Assembly: GCA_013054445.1 (NCBI GenBank)
Contig: JAAMPI010001076.1
Coordinates: 1 to 20,276 of the forward strand
DNA from: Cudoniella acicularis
Lineage: Eukaryota > Ascomycota > Leotiomycetes > Helotiales > Helotiaceae
Reading direction: 5' to 3'
Length of the DNA: 20,276 nt
Shown: piece after piece, positions 8,400 to 20,100 of the stretch
Layout of the letters: each line of letters opens with the position of its first letter
Numbering within the stretch: the stretch's first letter is position 1
Translations under genes and position numbers: made by a program
The notes under the pieces: generated by a model
Database searches by the model: none
Told to the model about the DNA's origin: nothing
Seen by the model: the letters and a program-made list of their open reading frames with translations, nothing else

Positions 8400-11300
8400 A
8401 TGGCCTCTCGAACGCGGCGGCATCGCTCGTCGACCGTCGCATCGTCTCCACCAGAAAGCACGAAAGCTACAGCGGAATTGCAACTACTCCTCGATAATCT
8501 TTGCAATACGCTTCGCACGCCAGTAGACAATGCATATCCTGATCTTGCTACTCTCATCGACCAGACCCAGTCTATCTGCCAATACCTCATTGCCTCGAAT
8601 CCCTCTTCCCAAGCAAACGATGACTTCCGGCATTTGCACGGTTTCCAAATCCTCTTCGATACCCTCCGTGCATTTTCAGGCTTCTACCATCCGACAAAGA
8701 GGGATTTGAAAGATAAGACATGCCTCTTTGAGCTGCTCGGGATCATACTTGGGATACTTGCTCAAACTTTCCGCGAGCATTATGGGAATCGGAAATATTT
8801 CCAGCGAAGAGTGGAAGGTGGCGGCTGGGCTGCGTTGGAACAAACGATAGCCAGCATTGGCATTGGAGGAAGCGAATCTGATATTTGGGGAGAAGGGCAG
8901 TTATTTGGGCGGCTATTGTCCTTTGCTCTAGACGACAAGAGGTTCGAAGCCCTTTGCCAAAAAGCGGCTAAACTGCACCCTTCTATGGAACAACAAGATG
9001 CTTCTGGAAAGGTCAAGGATGATGAGTACTTTTCCGGGAGCGAGTTAGCTTTGAAGGAACCGCTTGATATTGTTGCCAGAGACGAGAGAATACTGAAGCT
9101 TGTGGAAAACAAGCTTCAAGCGATAGTGCGAGACAGTGCTTTGCTATACAATGCAGACATTGTCCCTACAATTATCGATTTCTGGAAAACAATACCCCGG
9201 GCATCAGACAAGTCGGTGAACCCAGCTGCACTAGCTGTTATTCTGACCTTGTCCAAGATTGCCTCCGTTTCCAACCACAACCTTCTAGCTGTTCACGCCA
9301 CAGGCATTTTATCTACATTACTCCCAATGGCTTTTGATGATGAGTCGCCTCTGGCAGCTCCAGAGCGACATTCTGTTAAACTTCTATGCGGATCTCTCAT
9401 ATCTCTTGGTGTTAGCACCCTGAGCGATGCGCAGTATCTTATTTCAAGCAAATCCCCTGCTGCGGCAGACTTTCTTGTTCAGTCTCTAAAGACTTCTCAC
9501 AGGCCTGCTTATCTCCAATTCGACCTCTCCTTGAACGGGTATGCATCGGTAGAGCTTCCAACTTTGGGCAGGTCATTTCCTCCACCATCAAGCTCTGCTG
9601 GCTATACATTCACAGCGTGGATTCATGTGGATCAATTTGACCCAAATTCTCATACTACAATCTTTGGAGCTTTTGACTCCACACAAACATGCTTTGTTCT
9701 TGGCTACCTTGAAAAGGACACTCACAACTTCATTCTCCAAACATCTGTCACGTCTGCTCGTCCCAGTGTAAGATTTAAATCTACAGTGTTTGAGGAGGGC
9801 CAATGGTACCACATTGCAATTGTCCACCGACGGCCGAGAACTATATCTTCGAGTAAAGCGGCTTTATACGTAGATGGAGAGTTCGCCGAGCAGGTCAAAT
9901 GCCAGTACCCCACTCCACCTCCCCTCTCAAATGCGAGCAACGAAAGCTTTGCCTCTTTTACATCTTCATCCGCCAAGACGAATCCTGTGCAGGCCTTCCT
10001 CGGAACACCACAGGACCTCTCAACTCGCCTTGGACCAGGTGTGGTCTTTTCCCGGTGGTCATTAGCATCCGCACATCTTTTCGAGGATGCGCTTAGTGAT
10101 GATCTGATCGCAGTTTATTTCAGACTTGGACCACGATACAATGGAAATTTCCAAGATTGCCTTGGCTCATTTCAGACTTATGAAGCTTCCGCAGCCCTAG
10201 GAATGCGGAATGAGCTTATGCACCCTGGAAAGGACGAGAATTCTGATATTATTAGTGCAATTCGTGAGAAAGCTAGCACTCTCGTTCCAGAGAGTCGCAT
10301 TTTGCTTAGTATTCTTCCTTCTGCCGTCCTTGGTGACGATGATCGACATAAGAATCCAGAATCACAACTCCTCCGTTCTTTGAACCGAACGTCAGCCAAC
10401 AATTTATTCCAGCTTACACACAATAATGGGACTTCCTTGGCTATCAACGCAGCAGTTCCTTCTATCAATGAAGCATTAGTTCGTGCGCAGGGAACTGCAG
10501 TGCTAACTGGTGAGCCGACCGTCGTCGTACCTCAGTCACTAGATGATACTCTATGGCGACTTGGTGGCTTAGCGGGGATTTCTCTGAAGCTTGTTGAGCA
10601 GGCCACCACTAAAGACGAGATTGTGCGAGCTGTTGAGATTTTGTTTGAAAGCATCAAAGGAAGCTGGCGAAACAGTGAAGCGATGGAAAGAGAAAATGGT
10701 TATGCCATTCTCGGTGCTTTGCTTCGCGGGAAGCTAGGCGCTGGCGTTGTCGTCTCTTCTAGCACGAATGGTCCTGAGGCTTCGCAAATGACTGCTGAAG
10801 ATCGAGAACAACTTGGTTTTCAATTATTGAGCCTTGCCCTGGATTTTGTTGGTTATAATCATGAGAAGCCAGAGGAGTCTTTCATCATCAATCCTTTAGC
10901 TTATCGAATCCTGCTTGTCGACTTCGACATGTGGCGAAAAACTGCTCTCATTACGCAAAAGCTGTACTACAAGCAGTTTATTACATTTGGAGTGAACAGC
11001 AAATTTCACCAATTCAATTCTCGCAGACTTTTTCGAATGAGTAAGTGTCTGGGTACTTCCAGATAAGGTCCTCACTAACAAATTCAGGGATTGTGCGAAG
11101 ATTTCTAGATGCTCTCAAAGCAGAAAGTTTCTCCCACGATGTCTTCCCTTCTTTTATGGAAGCTTTCACAAGCTTAGTGAAGTGCAACATGACGTCCGAA
11201 GTCTTCCGGTCACTCTCTCTGTTTATTACCTACGCGTATCACAAACCTACCACCTCTACTTCGCGAACGCCGAAAGTCCAGGGCGGAACTATGCCCAGTC

Positions 11301-14300
11301 GGTCTAACACCGTTTTAAATGCCCTAAAGAGACCGCCTATAAGTCTGTTGTTTGATGGAAAAGATATTACATCCAGTTCTCTGTCTAAGAGGGAGCTTGG
11401 TAACAAGATTTTGGAAATGTATACAGAGATCGTTTGCGAGAAAGGCAGCACTTCCAACATCAGAAAATTCGCACGTACCGTAACAAATAAAGTAAGTCTC
11501 AAAAATATGGATTGCTTCACGTATCTAACGTCGACAGTGGCTTTTACATCTGTTGACGGAAGATGATCCTGAAGTTGTAGTCCTCGGCACAAAAATTCTG
11601 GCTCGGCTTCTCGTCGTTCACGGCTCAAACTATGCTACAAAGTTCTCCTCTAAAACTGGTGGCTTTGCCATCATGCGTTATAGATTGAAGCGATGGTGGG
11701 ATATTTCAACGCTGTGGCCTATATGTTTCAGCATTTTATTTGCTCAAGATGTGGCAGAGATTGATTTTGAGAGGCCCTTCGAGCTCTTCAGTCTTCTCGA
11801 GAACTTTAGTAACAGCAAAGTCGTGTACCCAGGGATATTGCCGGTGATCACGGCCATGCTGCAACATGGTCTGAAGGATGTTCTTCGTCACCAAGATGAT
11901 CCGGACTCTCCCCTGAATGATCGAAACACCAATCAAGATCAGTCATCAAGTCTCAGCGTACCGAATGGTCCATCTCGCCGGAGATCGATGTCTTTGACCA
12001 AAGAGTTAGAATCCCGTCGTAAGTTTCTACCCTTGCAAACTATGAAAATCTATACTTACGTGTCCACAGAAACGCAACAGACAAGAAAGGTGCGTCTTGG
12101 TGGTCAAGCCTCGGTTTTGCATACTGTGATTCGCTTTTTTGCGGATTTGCATTCAAAATCCGAAGCTTTTAGAGACTTTGCGATTTCTTCGGATTATATA
12201 AGGCTCCTGCTTGCTGTTCTCTTTCCCGTGGTTGTGAGCACGGATGCTGTTAGTCCGGAAACCGAGTTGCATTCGCGAGACTCGGCATTGACATTCGAGG
12301 GCGATGATGTTATTATCCGACCAATATCCAGGGCGACAACCACACCTGCACCCATCGTTCGGACTTCGACAGTAGAGACAATGCTTCCACCAAGTCCCAC
12401 CGCTCCTAGGGCAAAACCACTCCGCCGGGGGTCGTCTTTCATCTTGTTAACGTCCAGGCCATCCGAGTTCAGCCCCTCATCTGCGCGACTCAACCTTGTT
12501 ATGTCCCCCAAGAAGAAGGTTGCCACCCAGAAAGTCAGCAACTCCCTTGTCGAGGGACTACTCGAACTAGTCATCAATATTTTTATTGATCAAATTATGG
12601 TTCGGAAGGAGTTCCCCGGGTTTGGTCTCTTTTCGAAAGTGCCTCCTGGATTTCAAGAACATCAGGCTTATTTTGAATCCTACCTGCTTCGCAACACTAT
12701 CTCGGAGCTTGGGAATAATATTCAGCTCGACCAGAAGTCTTTGTGGGAACCGAAGATCATACAAAATATGGCACGCTTTGTTACCCACATGGGCGAGGCT
12801 ATCTTCGAAGGGTGGTTTTTGAGTGGCGCAGAACCCCTGTTAGATTTTGCCGGAACTCTGCTCGAATATCTTCAACGACCTGAGATAGCGAAGATTAAGA
12901 CCGTTCGACTTTGCAATCAGGCTATCCTAGTCATCAAAAGTGTATTCCTCCGGGTGGTTCTCCTGCGTCTCTCTGAGCTTGACAGTGCTCAAGTACCGGA
13001 AGACGAAGCAATTGCATTCATGGACAAGCTTTTGTACTGGCAAACCGTTATGTTATCTTCAGACGGCGATGAAGACGAGTATCTGAAGCTCATATGTTAT
13101 CAGCTGTACATAAAGTTGGTCGATTCAAGAACACCTATCCGCCTGACTGCGGCAAACCTTTGGCGCATCACATTAGTGCAGAAGCCGGAGGAAACCTCGT
13201 CAATATTTCAGCATGCAATGTCGAGCGAGCATAAGCACCTGACATCTGGCTTTAAGAAACTTATGGAGCTTGACAACGAGACTTTTGTTGCTTGGGTTGA
13301 TGAACAGAGGGCGGAATTAGACGCATTATTCTTCGGGGCGATGTCCAAAGCTTGGGAAGATTTCGTGAATACGGAAAATCAGAAGACAGAAGAAAGTGCT
13401 AAGATTCGGGTTACCAGGCGTCGAGAGAGGCTTCGGCAGTGGCACAATGAGGATCTCACTGATGAGAAAGTGCTTTTCTCACATGATCTTGCAACTTCCT
13501 CTTGGACAAAAAACATCTATGCGGCAGAGCATCTCAAACATCAGAGAGCGCAGCAAGATCAACAAGACAATTTCAGCTTCCTAGCTTCTACATTTTCAAA
13601 GATGAATAGGGAGCTACATAGGCCGTGTGCTGTGTTTGACAACGGATCGCAGACAAAATGGAAGCTCGATCGGACAGAAGGACGGAATCGTATGCGACTA
13701 CGAATGCTTCCAGATCGTACAGCACCAGCGTACGACTACCAACCAAAACGTAGAACTACGGAGACCGGTACAACGAGTGCGTTGAAATTGAACACAAAAC
13801 TCGCGTTGCCAGTAGCGCCATCAATCACGACGAGTCCAATGACCTCCGTCCCACAGCATGATTTTGATGGGCAAGACGATTCCCAACACGAATCGCTAGT
13901 AAATATACAGAACGAACAGCAAAATGGACCAGACCAAACCGTCATACCTGAGGAGGACTTTGAGCTTGTTGAAGACCCGAACGAACCCGGCGATGGTGAC
14001 GATGCCTACGAAGACAAGAATCGAAAAGTTATGCGAAGTCTTCAGCGAGGCGATCAGGTCCAACAGGTTTTCAATATCTCGAGAATCATTGGTCTAGAGG
14101 CTTGCGAAGGGTTGCTGATTATCGGCAAGGATTCCCTTTATCTCATCGACAATGTTTTCCAGAGATCCGATGGAGAGATTGTGAACGTTGCGCAGGCTCC
14201 ACCTGAGGAGAGGGACCCATATCTGCAAATGATTGCTGGTCCGCCTAGTGCCAAGGTGACAAGTAAACGAGCGAACTCAATCAGAGCTGATCAAGAATCC

Positions 14301-16507
14301 AGGAGTTGGAAATGGAACGATGTGCTCAGTATTTCGAAACGTCGATTTCTTTTTCGAGATGTTGCCGTCGAAGTGTTCTTCACCGACGGTCGGAGCTATT
14401 TGTTAACTGCTCTCTCACCCCCAATGAGAGATGACCTTTTTGCAAAGCTCACCTCGAAGGCACCGCATACAACTGGGAGCTCAAACCTTCCAAACCCGGA
14501 GGATGGATGGCGTCTCGAGGCCTTGAAAGTCTCTGAAGAAAACCCGACCACTTTTGGCTCAAAATTTGGAAGCATATTCAACTCATCGGCATGGAATCCA
14601 GCAATGCGGAGATGGGCAAAAGGGGAGATATCAAACTTTCATTATCTGATGCTCGTCAACACCATGGCTGGCCGAACTTTCAACGACCTCACGCAGTATC
14701 CTGTTTTCCCTTGGGTGCTGGCTGATTACACCAGTGAAGAGTTGGACTTGGATAACCCAGCTTCTTACCGAGATCTTTCCAAGCCTATGGGTGCGCAACA
14801 CAATTCACGTGCTGCCGAATTTGTGGAAAGGTACAAGACATTTGCAGACATGGCTGATGAAAACACGCCCGCTTTCCACTATGGTACTCACTATTCGTCT
14901 GCCATGATTGTTACCTCTTATCTCATCAGGCTCCAGCCTTTTGTGAAATCATTCCTGCTTCTCCAAGGAGGGAGTTTTGATCATGCAGACCGAATGTTTT
15001 ATTCCATTCAAAAGGCATGGCAGTCCGCGTCCAAGGACAATATGACTGATGTTCGGGAACTTATCCCCGAATTTTTCTTCCTTCCCGAATTTTTAACCAA
15101 CCATAACGACTACAATTTTGGTACGAGACAAAGCGATGGGGGAGCCGTTGATACAGTGCAACTCCCACCATGGGCGAAGGGCGATCCCAAGATTTTCATC
15201 GCCAAACACCGAGAGGCGTTGGAAAGTTCCTATGTTAGCAAACATCTTCACCAATGGATTGATCTCATCTTTGGCTGTAAACAACAAGGAGAGGCTGCTA
15301 TCGAAAGTGTCAATGTATTCCATCATCTTTCATACCACGGAGCCACAAATCTAGACAACATCCCAGACGAGGAAGATCGAAGGCGTACCATCAGCATCAT
15401 TCACAACTTTGGACAAACACCATACCAAGTATTTTCTAGGCCACATCAAGCTCGTGACGAAGTGCGCAACCGGATAAGGAGACTCGATACGTCGGCAGTA
15501 GGACTGACTCGACTACCATTTCGGCTCTTTGAAAGCAATGAACGTGTTGCGTCCCTCATTTACTCGTCGAAGCTTGACCGTCTTCTCTGCGCCACAGCAT
15601 TCAGGCTGAATCTTCCTCCCTACTACGATAAATATCTCGAATGGGGGTTTGCCGACAACAGTGTTCGTTTCTTCTTTAATGAGAGCAAAAAGCTTGCTGG
15701 GCTCTTCGAAAACCTCCATCAAGGCCAATTGTCTTGTGCTATTTTTGCATCGTCGCAGACACTCATTACGGCTGGCGAGGATTGTGTACTTTCCGCTCAT
15801 ACTGTCGTTACATCCCCTTCCAAGCCTGTGGAGCTACAACCGCGCTCGTCACTCTTCGGCCACAAGACCCCCGTCACAACTCTAGCCGTTTCGAAATCAT
15901 TTTCAACTCTCTTGTCGGCATCGTCAGATGGTATAGTCCTCTTGTGGGATTTGAACCGTATGGACTTTGTTCGAAAACTAACACATGGACGACAAATCGA
16001 ATGTGCTCGCATCAACGATGTATCTGGTGAAATTCTACTATGTCGCGGTCAAAAGGTTGCATTGTTTACACTTAATGGGGAGCCGATACTGGAGCAAAGT
16101 GTTTGCCAAGAGCATGATGATTATATTTGTTCCTGCGCGTGGTACGAAGGCACAGGAAATGAATGGCTTGAGAATACCATTCTCTTCACTGGTCATAGAA
16201 GAGGAGTAGTTAATGTTTGGAGAAAGGTTGTCGCTCGAGGGCCAATCGCAAACTGGAAGCTCGAATTGGTCAAGCGACTGGATCATACGGATAACAGGAA
16301 AAAAGGAGATGATACAGGAACAGCACTTGGAGGTACAAATGGGCATTTCAATACCGAAGCGGCAATTACGTGCATCACACCTATGCCACAGGTTCTCTAC
16401 ACTGGAGATGAGGACGGGGGAGTGGTATGTCACTCCATCAAACTTATTTGAACATAAGCTAATGGTTCTCACAGTACGAATGGGATTTAGTCCAGAGAGA
16501 AAGATAG
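8400..16507 (+). CDS. bph1: BEACH-domain WD40 protein (beige/BPH1 family)
   Basis: Five exons: 8400-11040, 11088-11491, 11538-12018, 12070-16424, 16475-16507; introns of 47, 46, 51 and 50 bp, all phase-consistent, giving 2637 residues. An in-frame TAG at 8364 makes ATG 8400 the first in-frame start. Domains: N-terminal helical-solenoid region; a LamG/concanavalin-like domain at about 400-494 (YTFTAWIHVDQF, GQWYHIAIVH); a long armadillo-like middle with a disordered Ser-rich linker (about 1140-1260); an acidic linker with EEDFELVED (1803-1811); PH-BEACH domain about 1828-1970 (VFNISRIIGLEACEGLL, WNDVLSISKRRFLFRDVAVE); BEACH domain about 2015-2303 (ISNFHYLMLVNTMAGRTFND, PVFPWVLADY, ELIPEFFFLPEF, WIDLIFGCKQQG); and C-terminal WD40 repeats from about 2336 (SSDGIVLLWDL). 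The tiny last exon supplies YEWDLVQRER, so the end reads GDEDGGVYEWDL, the usual BEACH-protein finish. No FYVE domain follows. The family (LYST, neurobeachin, ALFY, yeast Bph1) are large cytosolic scaffolds in vesicle fusion/fission, autophagy and vacuole/lysosome biology. The exact subfamily is not resolved here. Confidence 0.93.
12019..12069 (+). other. In-frame 51-bp intron of the BEACH gene
   Basis: Donor GTAAGT at 12019, a CTTAC-like branch site and acceptor CCACAG ending at 12069. The length is a multiple of three and it contains no stop, so the frame stays open whether or not it is removed. Removal gives ELESR|QTQQTRK; retention inserts 17 residues. The strong donor, size and acceptor match the two neighbouring introns, so splicing is favoured. 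It falls in a disordered linker. Confidence 0.75.
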
Positions 16508-17104
16508 ACTTCACTGTTGGTCTGGCGCGGGTGCTTATAGACGAGGAGATGGACTTAACTTATGATCTTGGCGTATGCGATGATTGAGTACTGTAGAAAT
16601 TAAGAAGAACACGAACGAGTACAGATACGACTGACGAGCGATGCATAAGGGAGGCGTTTTGAGTGAATCATGGTGGGTGGCATAGGGGGTTTATGTATCT
16701 AGGCATTGGATGCACTATTCAGAATGAATACAGCAGGTATATTCTTTCTTGAGATGAGATGAGAAGTTGATGTGAATGACTTGCTGATATTTAATCGCCA
16801 TGTGATTTGGGATACAAAGCTACGAGGACATTTATGTAAACGCTTGTACAATGAATGACTTGATACTTGTGAGACATTACTACGGCGGTCTGTAGGTCTC
16901 ACCCCTATTTTCCCCCACTTCCCACTTTCCGTAAATAGCCTAGCGTCGCTAAGAAGGTCAAACATAAGGGACGTGCTCAAGCTTGACGCGACTTCCCCTC
17001 TCTCAGTCGCAATCCTCAGCTCGCTGCCATATAAAAACTCGCAATTGGGAAATAAATACATCCCATCCCGAACAATTCCCCCTGTCGTGAATCCAAACAT
17101 CACA
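16508..17104. other. Intergenic: 3' side of BEACH gene and promoter of amidohydrolase gene
   Basis: This 597-bp gap between two plus-strand genes begins with the presumed BEACH 3' UTR, where no clear AATAAA is seen. A small GAGAT-like repeat occurs near 16752-16766. The right third is pyrimidine-rich (about 16990-17005) and leads to a TATA-like element. No gene is supported. Confidence 0.5.
17029..17036 (+). promoter_or_regulatory. TATA-like element for the amidohydrolase gene
   Basis: The sequence atataaaa lies about 70 bp upstream of ATG 17105, just after a CT-rich stretch. No ATG occurs between it and 17105, which makes 17105 (context cacaATGG, A at -3) the natural first start codon. This matters because the hydrolase frame is offset from that ATG. 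Confidence 0.4.
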
Positions 17105-20100
17105 ATGGACAAATCACCCTTTCCAAGTCATTCGGCTCAAAACCCCCCGACGACAATATCGTCCCAAAATCTCCGCTTCAGTCCTAACACTCATACTCCT
17201 CATCCTCAGCCTGCAATTCGTGGTTCTCCCTCGATATGTATCACAACCCTCACCTGCTTCCATCAAGCTCACACAATTCCATCTCGATGCCTTAGATGTA
17301 GAGTTAAAGAAATGTGCGGGGTATCACACCCCACCCGTCAAATACCCCGTGACGCTCGCTGGTTCGAGGACGAATCCACGATGGAATGAGAAGACGGGAC
17401 AGAATGCGACGGTTGTTTTGCGGAATGCGAGGCTGTTTGATGGGGAGAGTATTTTGAAGGGGAGTGTTGATGTGGTGTTTGAGAGGGGGATTATTGTTTC
17501 TGTTTCAGCTGCTGGACTGCCACCCCAGTCTTGAGTGATGGAGAACGTGAGGATTTTTGACCTCGAAGGGAAGTATGTCACACCAGGCTTAATAGACATG
17601 CATTCTCACCACCTCTCCTTCGCCTGGCCCCTCTTCAGCTCCACAGACGACACCAACGAAGTGAACCCCGAAACCGGCCCCCTAACACCCCAAGTCCGCA
17701 TCATCGACTCCATCAAAGCCTACGACATCGCCACCACCATCATCGCCTCAGGCGGCGTTACCACCTCACTCATCTTACCCGGCTCAGCCAATATCATGGG
17801 TGGCGAAGCTGTTATTGTGAAGAATTTACTCAAGTCGGGTGAGAATAGCGAGGAAGTTGTTGAGGAGATTTTGCTAGAGCATGGTGTGGAGAAGGCGGAG
17901 CGGAGACGATATATGAAGATGGCTTGTGGGGAGAATCCGAGGAGGGTGTATAAGCACACCCGTATGGGTAATGCGTGGAAGTTTCGCGCCCATATGACGC
18001 GTGCGAGGGAATTGCTGCAAAAACAAGATGCGTGGTGCTTAGAAGCTGCTGTCTTGAGAGAAAACGGCCATGCTGCTGCTATTACTGAGTTTATGGGGAA
18101 GAGAGTGGAGGAGGGAAGTGCGGAGGAGTATTTAGAGTTTGATAGCAGTATTGCGATGTTGAGGGGCCAGGTTGGTGTAAATGTGCATTGCTATGAGACG
18201 GAGGATTTTGAGGATATGATTAGTCATAGTAAGGAGTTTGGGTGGAGGATTCAGGCTTTTCATCATGCGCTTGATGCGTGGGAGGTGCCCGAGTTGATTA
18301 AGGCTAGTGGAGAGTAAGTTGGTGTTGTGATATTCTGGGATTGGCGATTGACCAAATCCGAATAGGAACATTACGATTGCGACTTTTGCGGAGTTTGGAC
18401 TCTATAAGAAGGAAGCCTATGAAGCGAATCTTTGGGCTGGCAAGATTCTTGCCGAGCATGGGGTTCCTGTGGCGTATAAATCTGTGAGTTGAAATGAAAT
18501 GGCCTGGTTTTTATAGCACTTATTGACCATGAACAGGATCACGTCGAAGTGGAAACAAATGCGAAATATTTACTGTTCGTCTTTCTTCCAAACTTGAAGG
18601 GCACACTGTTAATTTCATTTTCTTAGTTTTCAAGCAGCAACAGCCCACTCATTCCACCTCCCCGAAGACCTAGCCCTCCAATCCGTCACCAGCGTCCCCG
18701 CAAAATCTCTTGAAATTGACCACCGAGTCGGCTACGTCCGGTCAGGATACGATGCCGATCTTGTTGTGTGGGATTCCCATCCTCTGTCCATAGGAGCCAC
18801 AGCTTTACAAGTCTACATTGATGGCCGGGCCACCTTAGACGAGAAGACTGTCGAGGAATCTGGTGTTCTCTCCAAGGCCCAGTCAGAAGACAATACCCCA
18901 AAACTTCGGCCCCTCGTTGCTGCGGATGTCAAAGAAGAAACTTGCAACGCGGCAGAGCAAGCAGATTCGAGGATCGTCATCAATGGCATTAAAACCTCCT
19001 TCCTCTCTTCTCTTTCTCCATCGCTCACAACTGACAATACCGACCAAGAAGAACTAACAATGGTCCTCTCCTCCGGCAAAATCATCTGCTTCTCCACCCC
19101 CTCCGAATGCCTCACCCACACCAGCACCTCCAACCCCAACTCCACAACCATAACCCTCACAAACGGTCACGTCCTCCCCGGCCTCACCGCCGTATCCCGC
19201 ACCCTCGGCCTCCAAGAAATAGAAGGCGAACCCAGCACCTCCGACGGGCGCATCAAGACCTCCTCTTCCACGCTCTCCCCAGAAACCATCGTCTACGCAA
19301 AATACGGGATCCATCTTGACGGGCGGGCTTTTGATCGCGCGAGAATTGGGGGGATAACGAAGGGGGTGAGCGTGCCGATTTCGGGCGGTGGGTTTGTGGG
19401 TGGTGTTAGTGTGGAGTTTAGGGTTAGTGGGAAGAGGGGCATCTTGGAGGGTGGAATCGTGAGGGAGGATGTTGGGGTGCATTTTGGGGTTGGGCAGGGG
19501 GTTAAAGGTTGGCGTTTCCTTTCTCTGGAAATTGAAAGAGAAGAAAGAAGTTTAGATGCTGATATTTGTCAAAGGGGACGCATTACCAACGGTCTCGTCT
19601 GGGATCGCGAAACTCCGCCAGATTCTGTCGGAAAACGGGGGAAAGGATAATATTTATGGGAAAGCTGCAAATGGCAGTATTCCTCTTGTTGTTCATGCTG
19701 ATAACGAGGTATGTGCTGACCTCTCTATCTACACTGCGTCTACTTACCGCTAATGACAAAAACGCAGTACGACATAGCGCAACTGATTAAAATCAAAGAA
19801 TCTTACCCCGAAATAAATCTAGTTGTCTACGGAGGCTCAGGGGCACATCTTGTTCGTCCCTTCCCCTTTCCTCCAGTCTCCCTCCACTCTTTCCCTTTTC
19901 TCTTCCCTTCACCTCACCTCCACCCTCTCCCACACCCAACTAACCGCAAAAACAGGTAGCAACCCACCTCTCCCACGCCAAAATCCCCATAATCCTAACC
20001 TCCAACCGTGGCGCCCCGGACACCTTCGAGAAAATCAACGCCTTACCAGGCCCACCACTCAGCCACTCTCCCGCCTCCATCCTCTCCAAAGCAGGCGTGA

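Noticed and set aside
16425..16451. Ending the BEACH gene at the stop codon 16449-16451 without a further intron
   Set aside because: A GTATGT donor at 16425 and CACAG acceptor at 16474 join GDEDGGV to YEWDLVQRER, the family's usual C-terminus; reading through would replace it with an unrelated tail.
16038..16514. 158-codon minus-strand ORF opposite the end of the BEACH gene
   Set aside because: It overlaps the WD40 repeats in antisense and shows no protein-like features.
17105..17389. 94-codon ORF from ATG 17105 read as a separate small gene
   Set aside because: After the first dozen residues the frame runs out of phase with the anchor and hydrolase sequence and is Ser/Pro/His-rich noise; the ATG most likely belongs to the amidohydrolase.
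17532..17540. Programmed stop-codon readthrough at TGA
   Set aside because: The following bases are GTG, not the CTA context known to promote readthrough in fungi, so other explanations are preferred.
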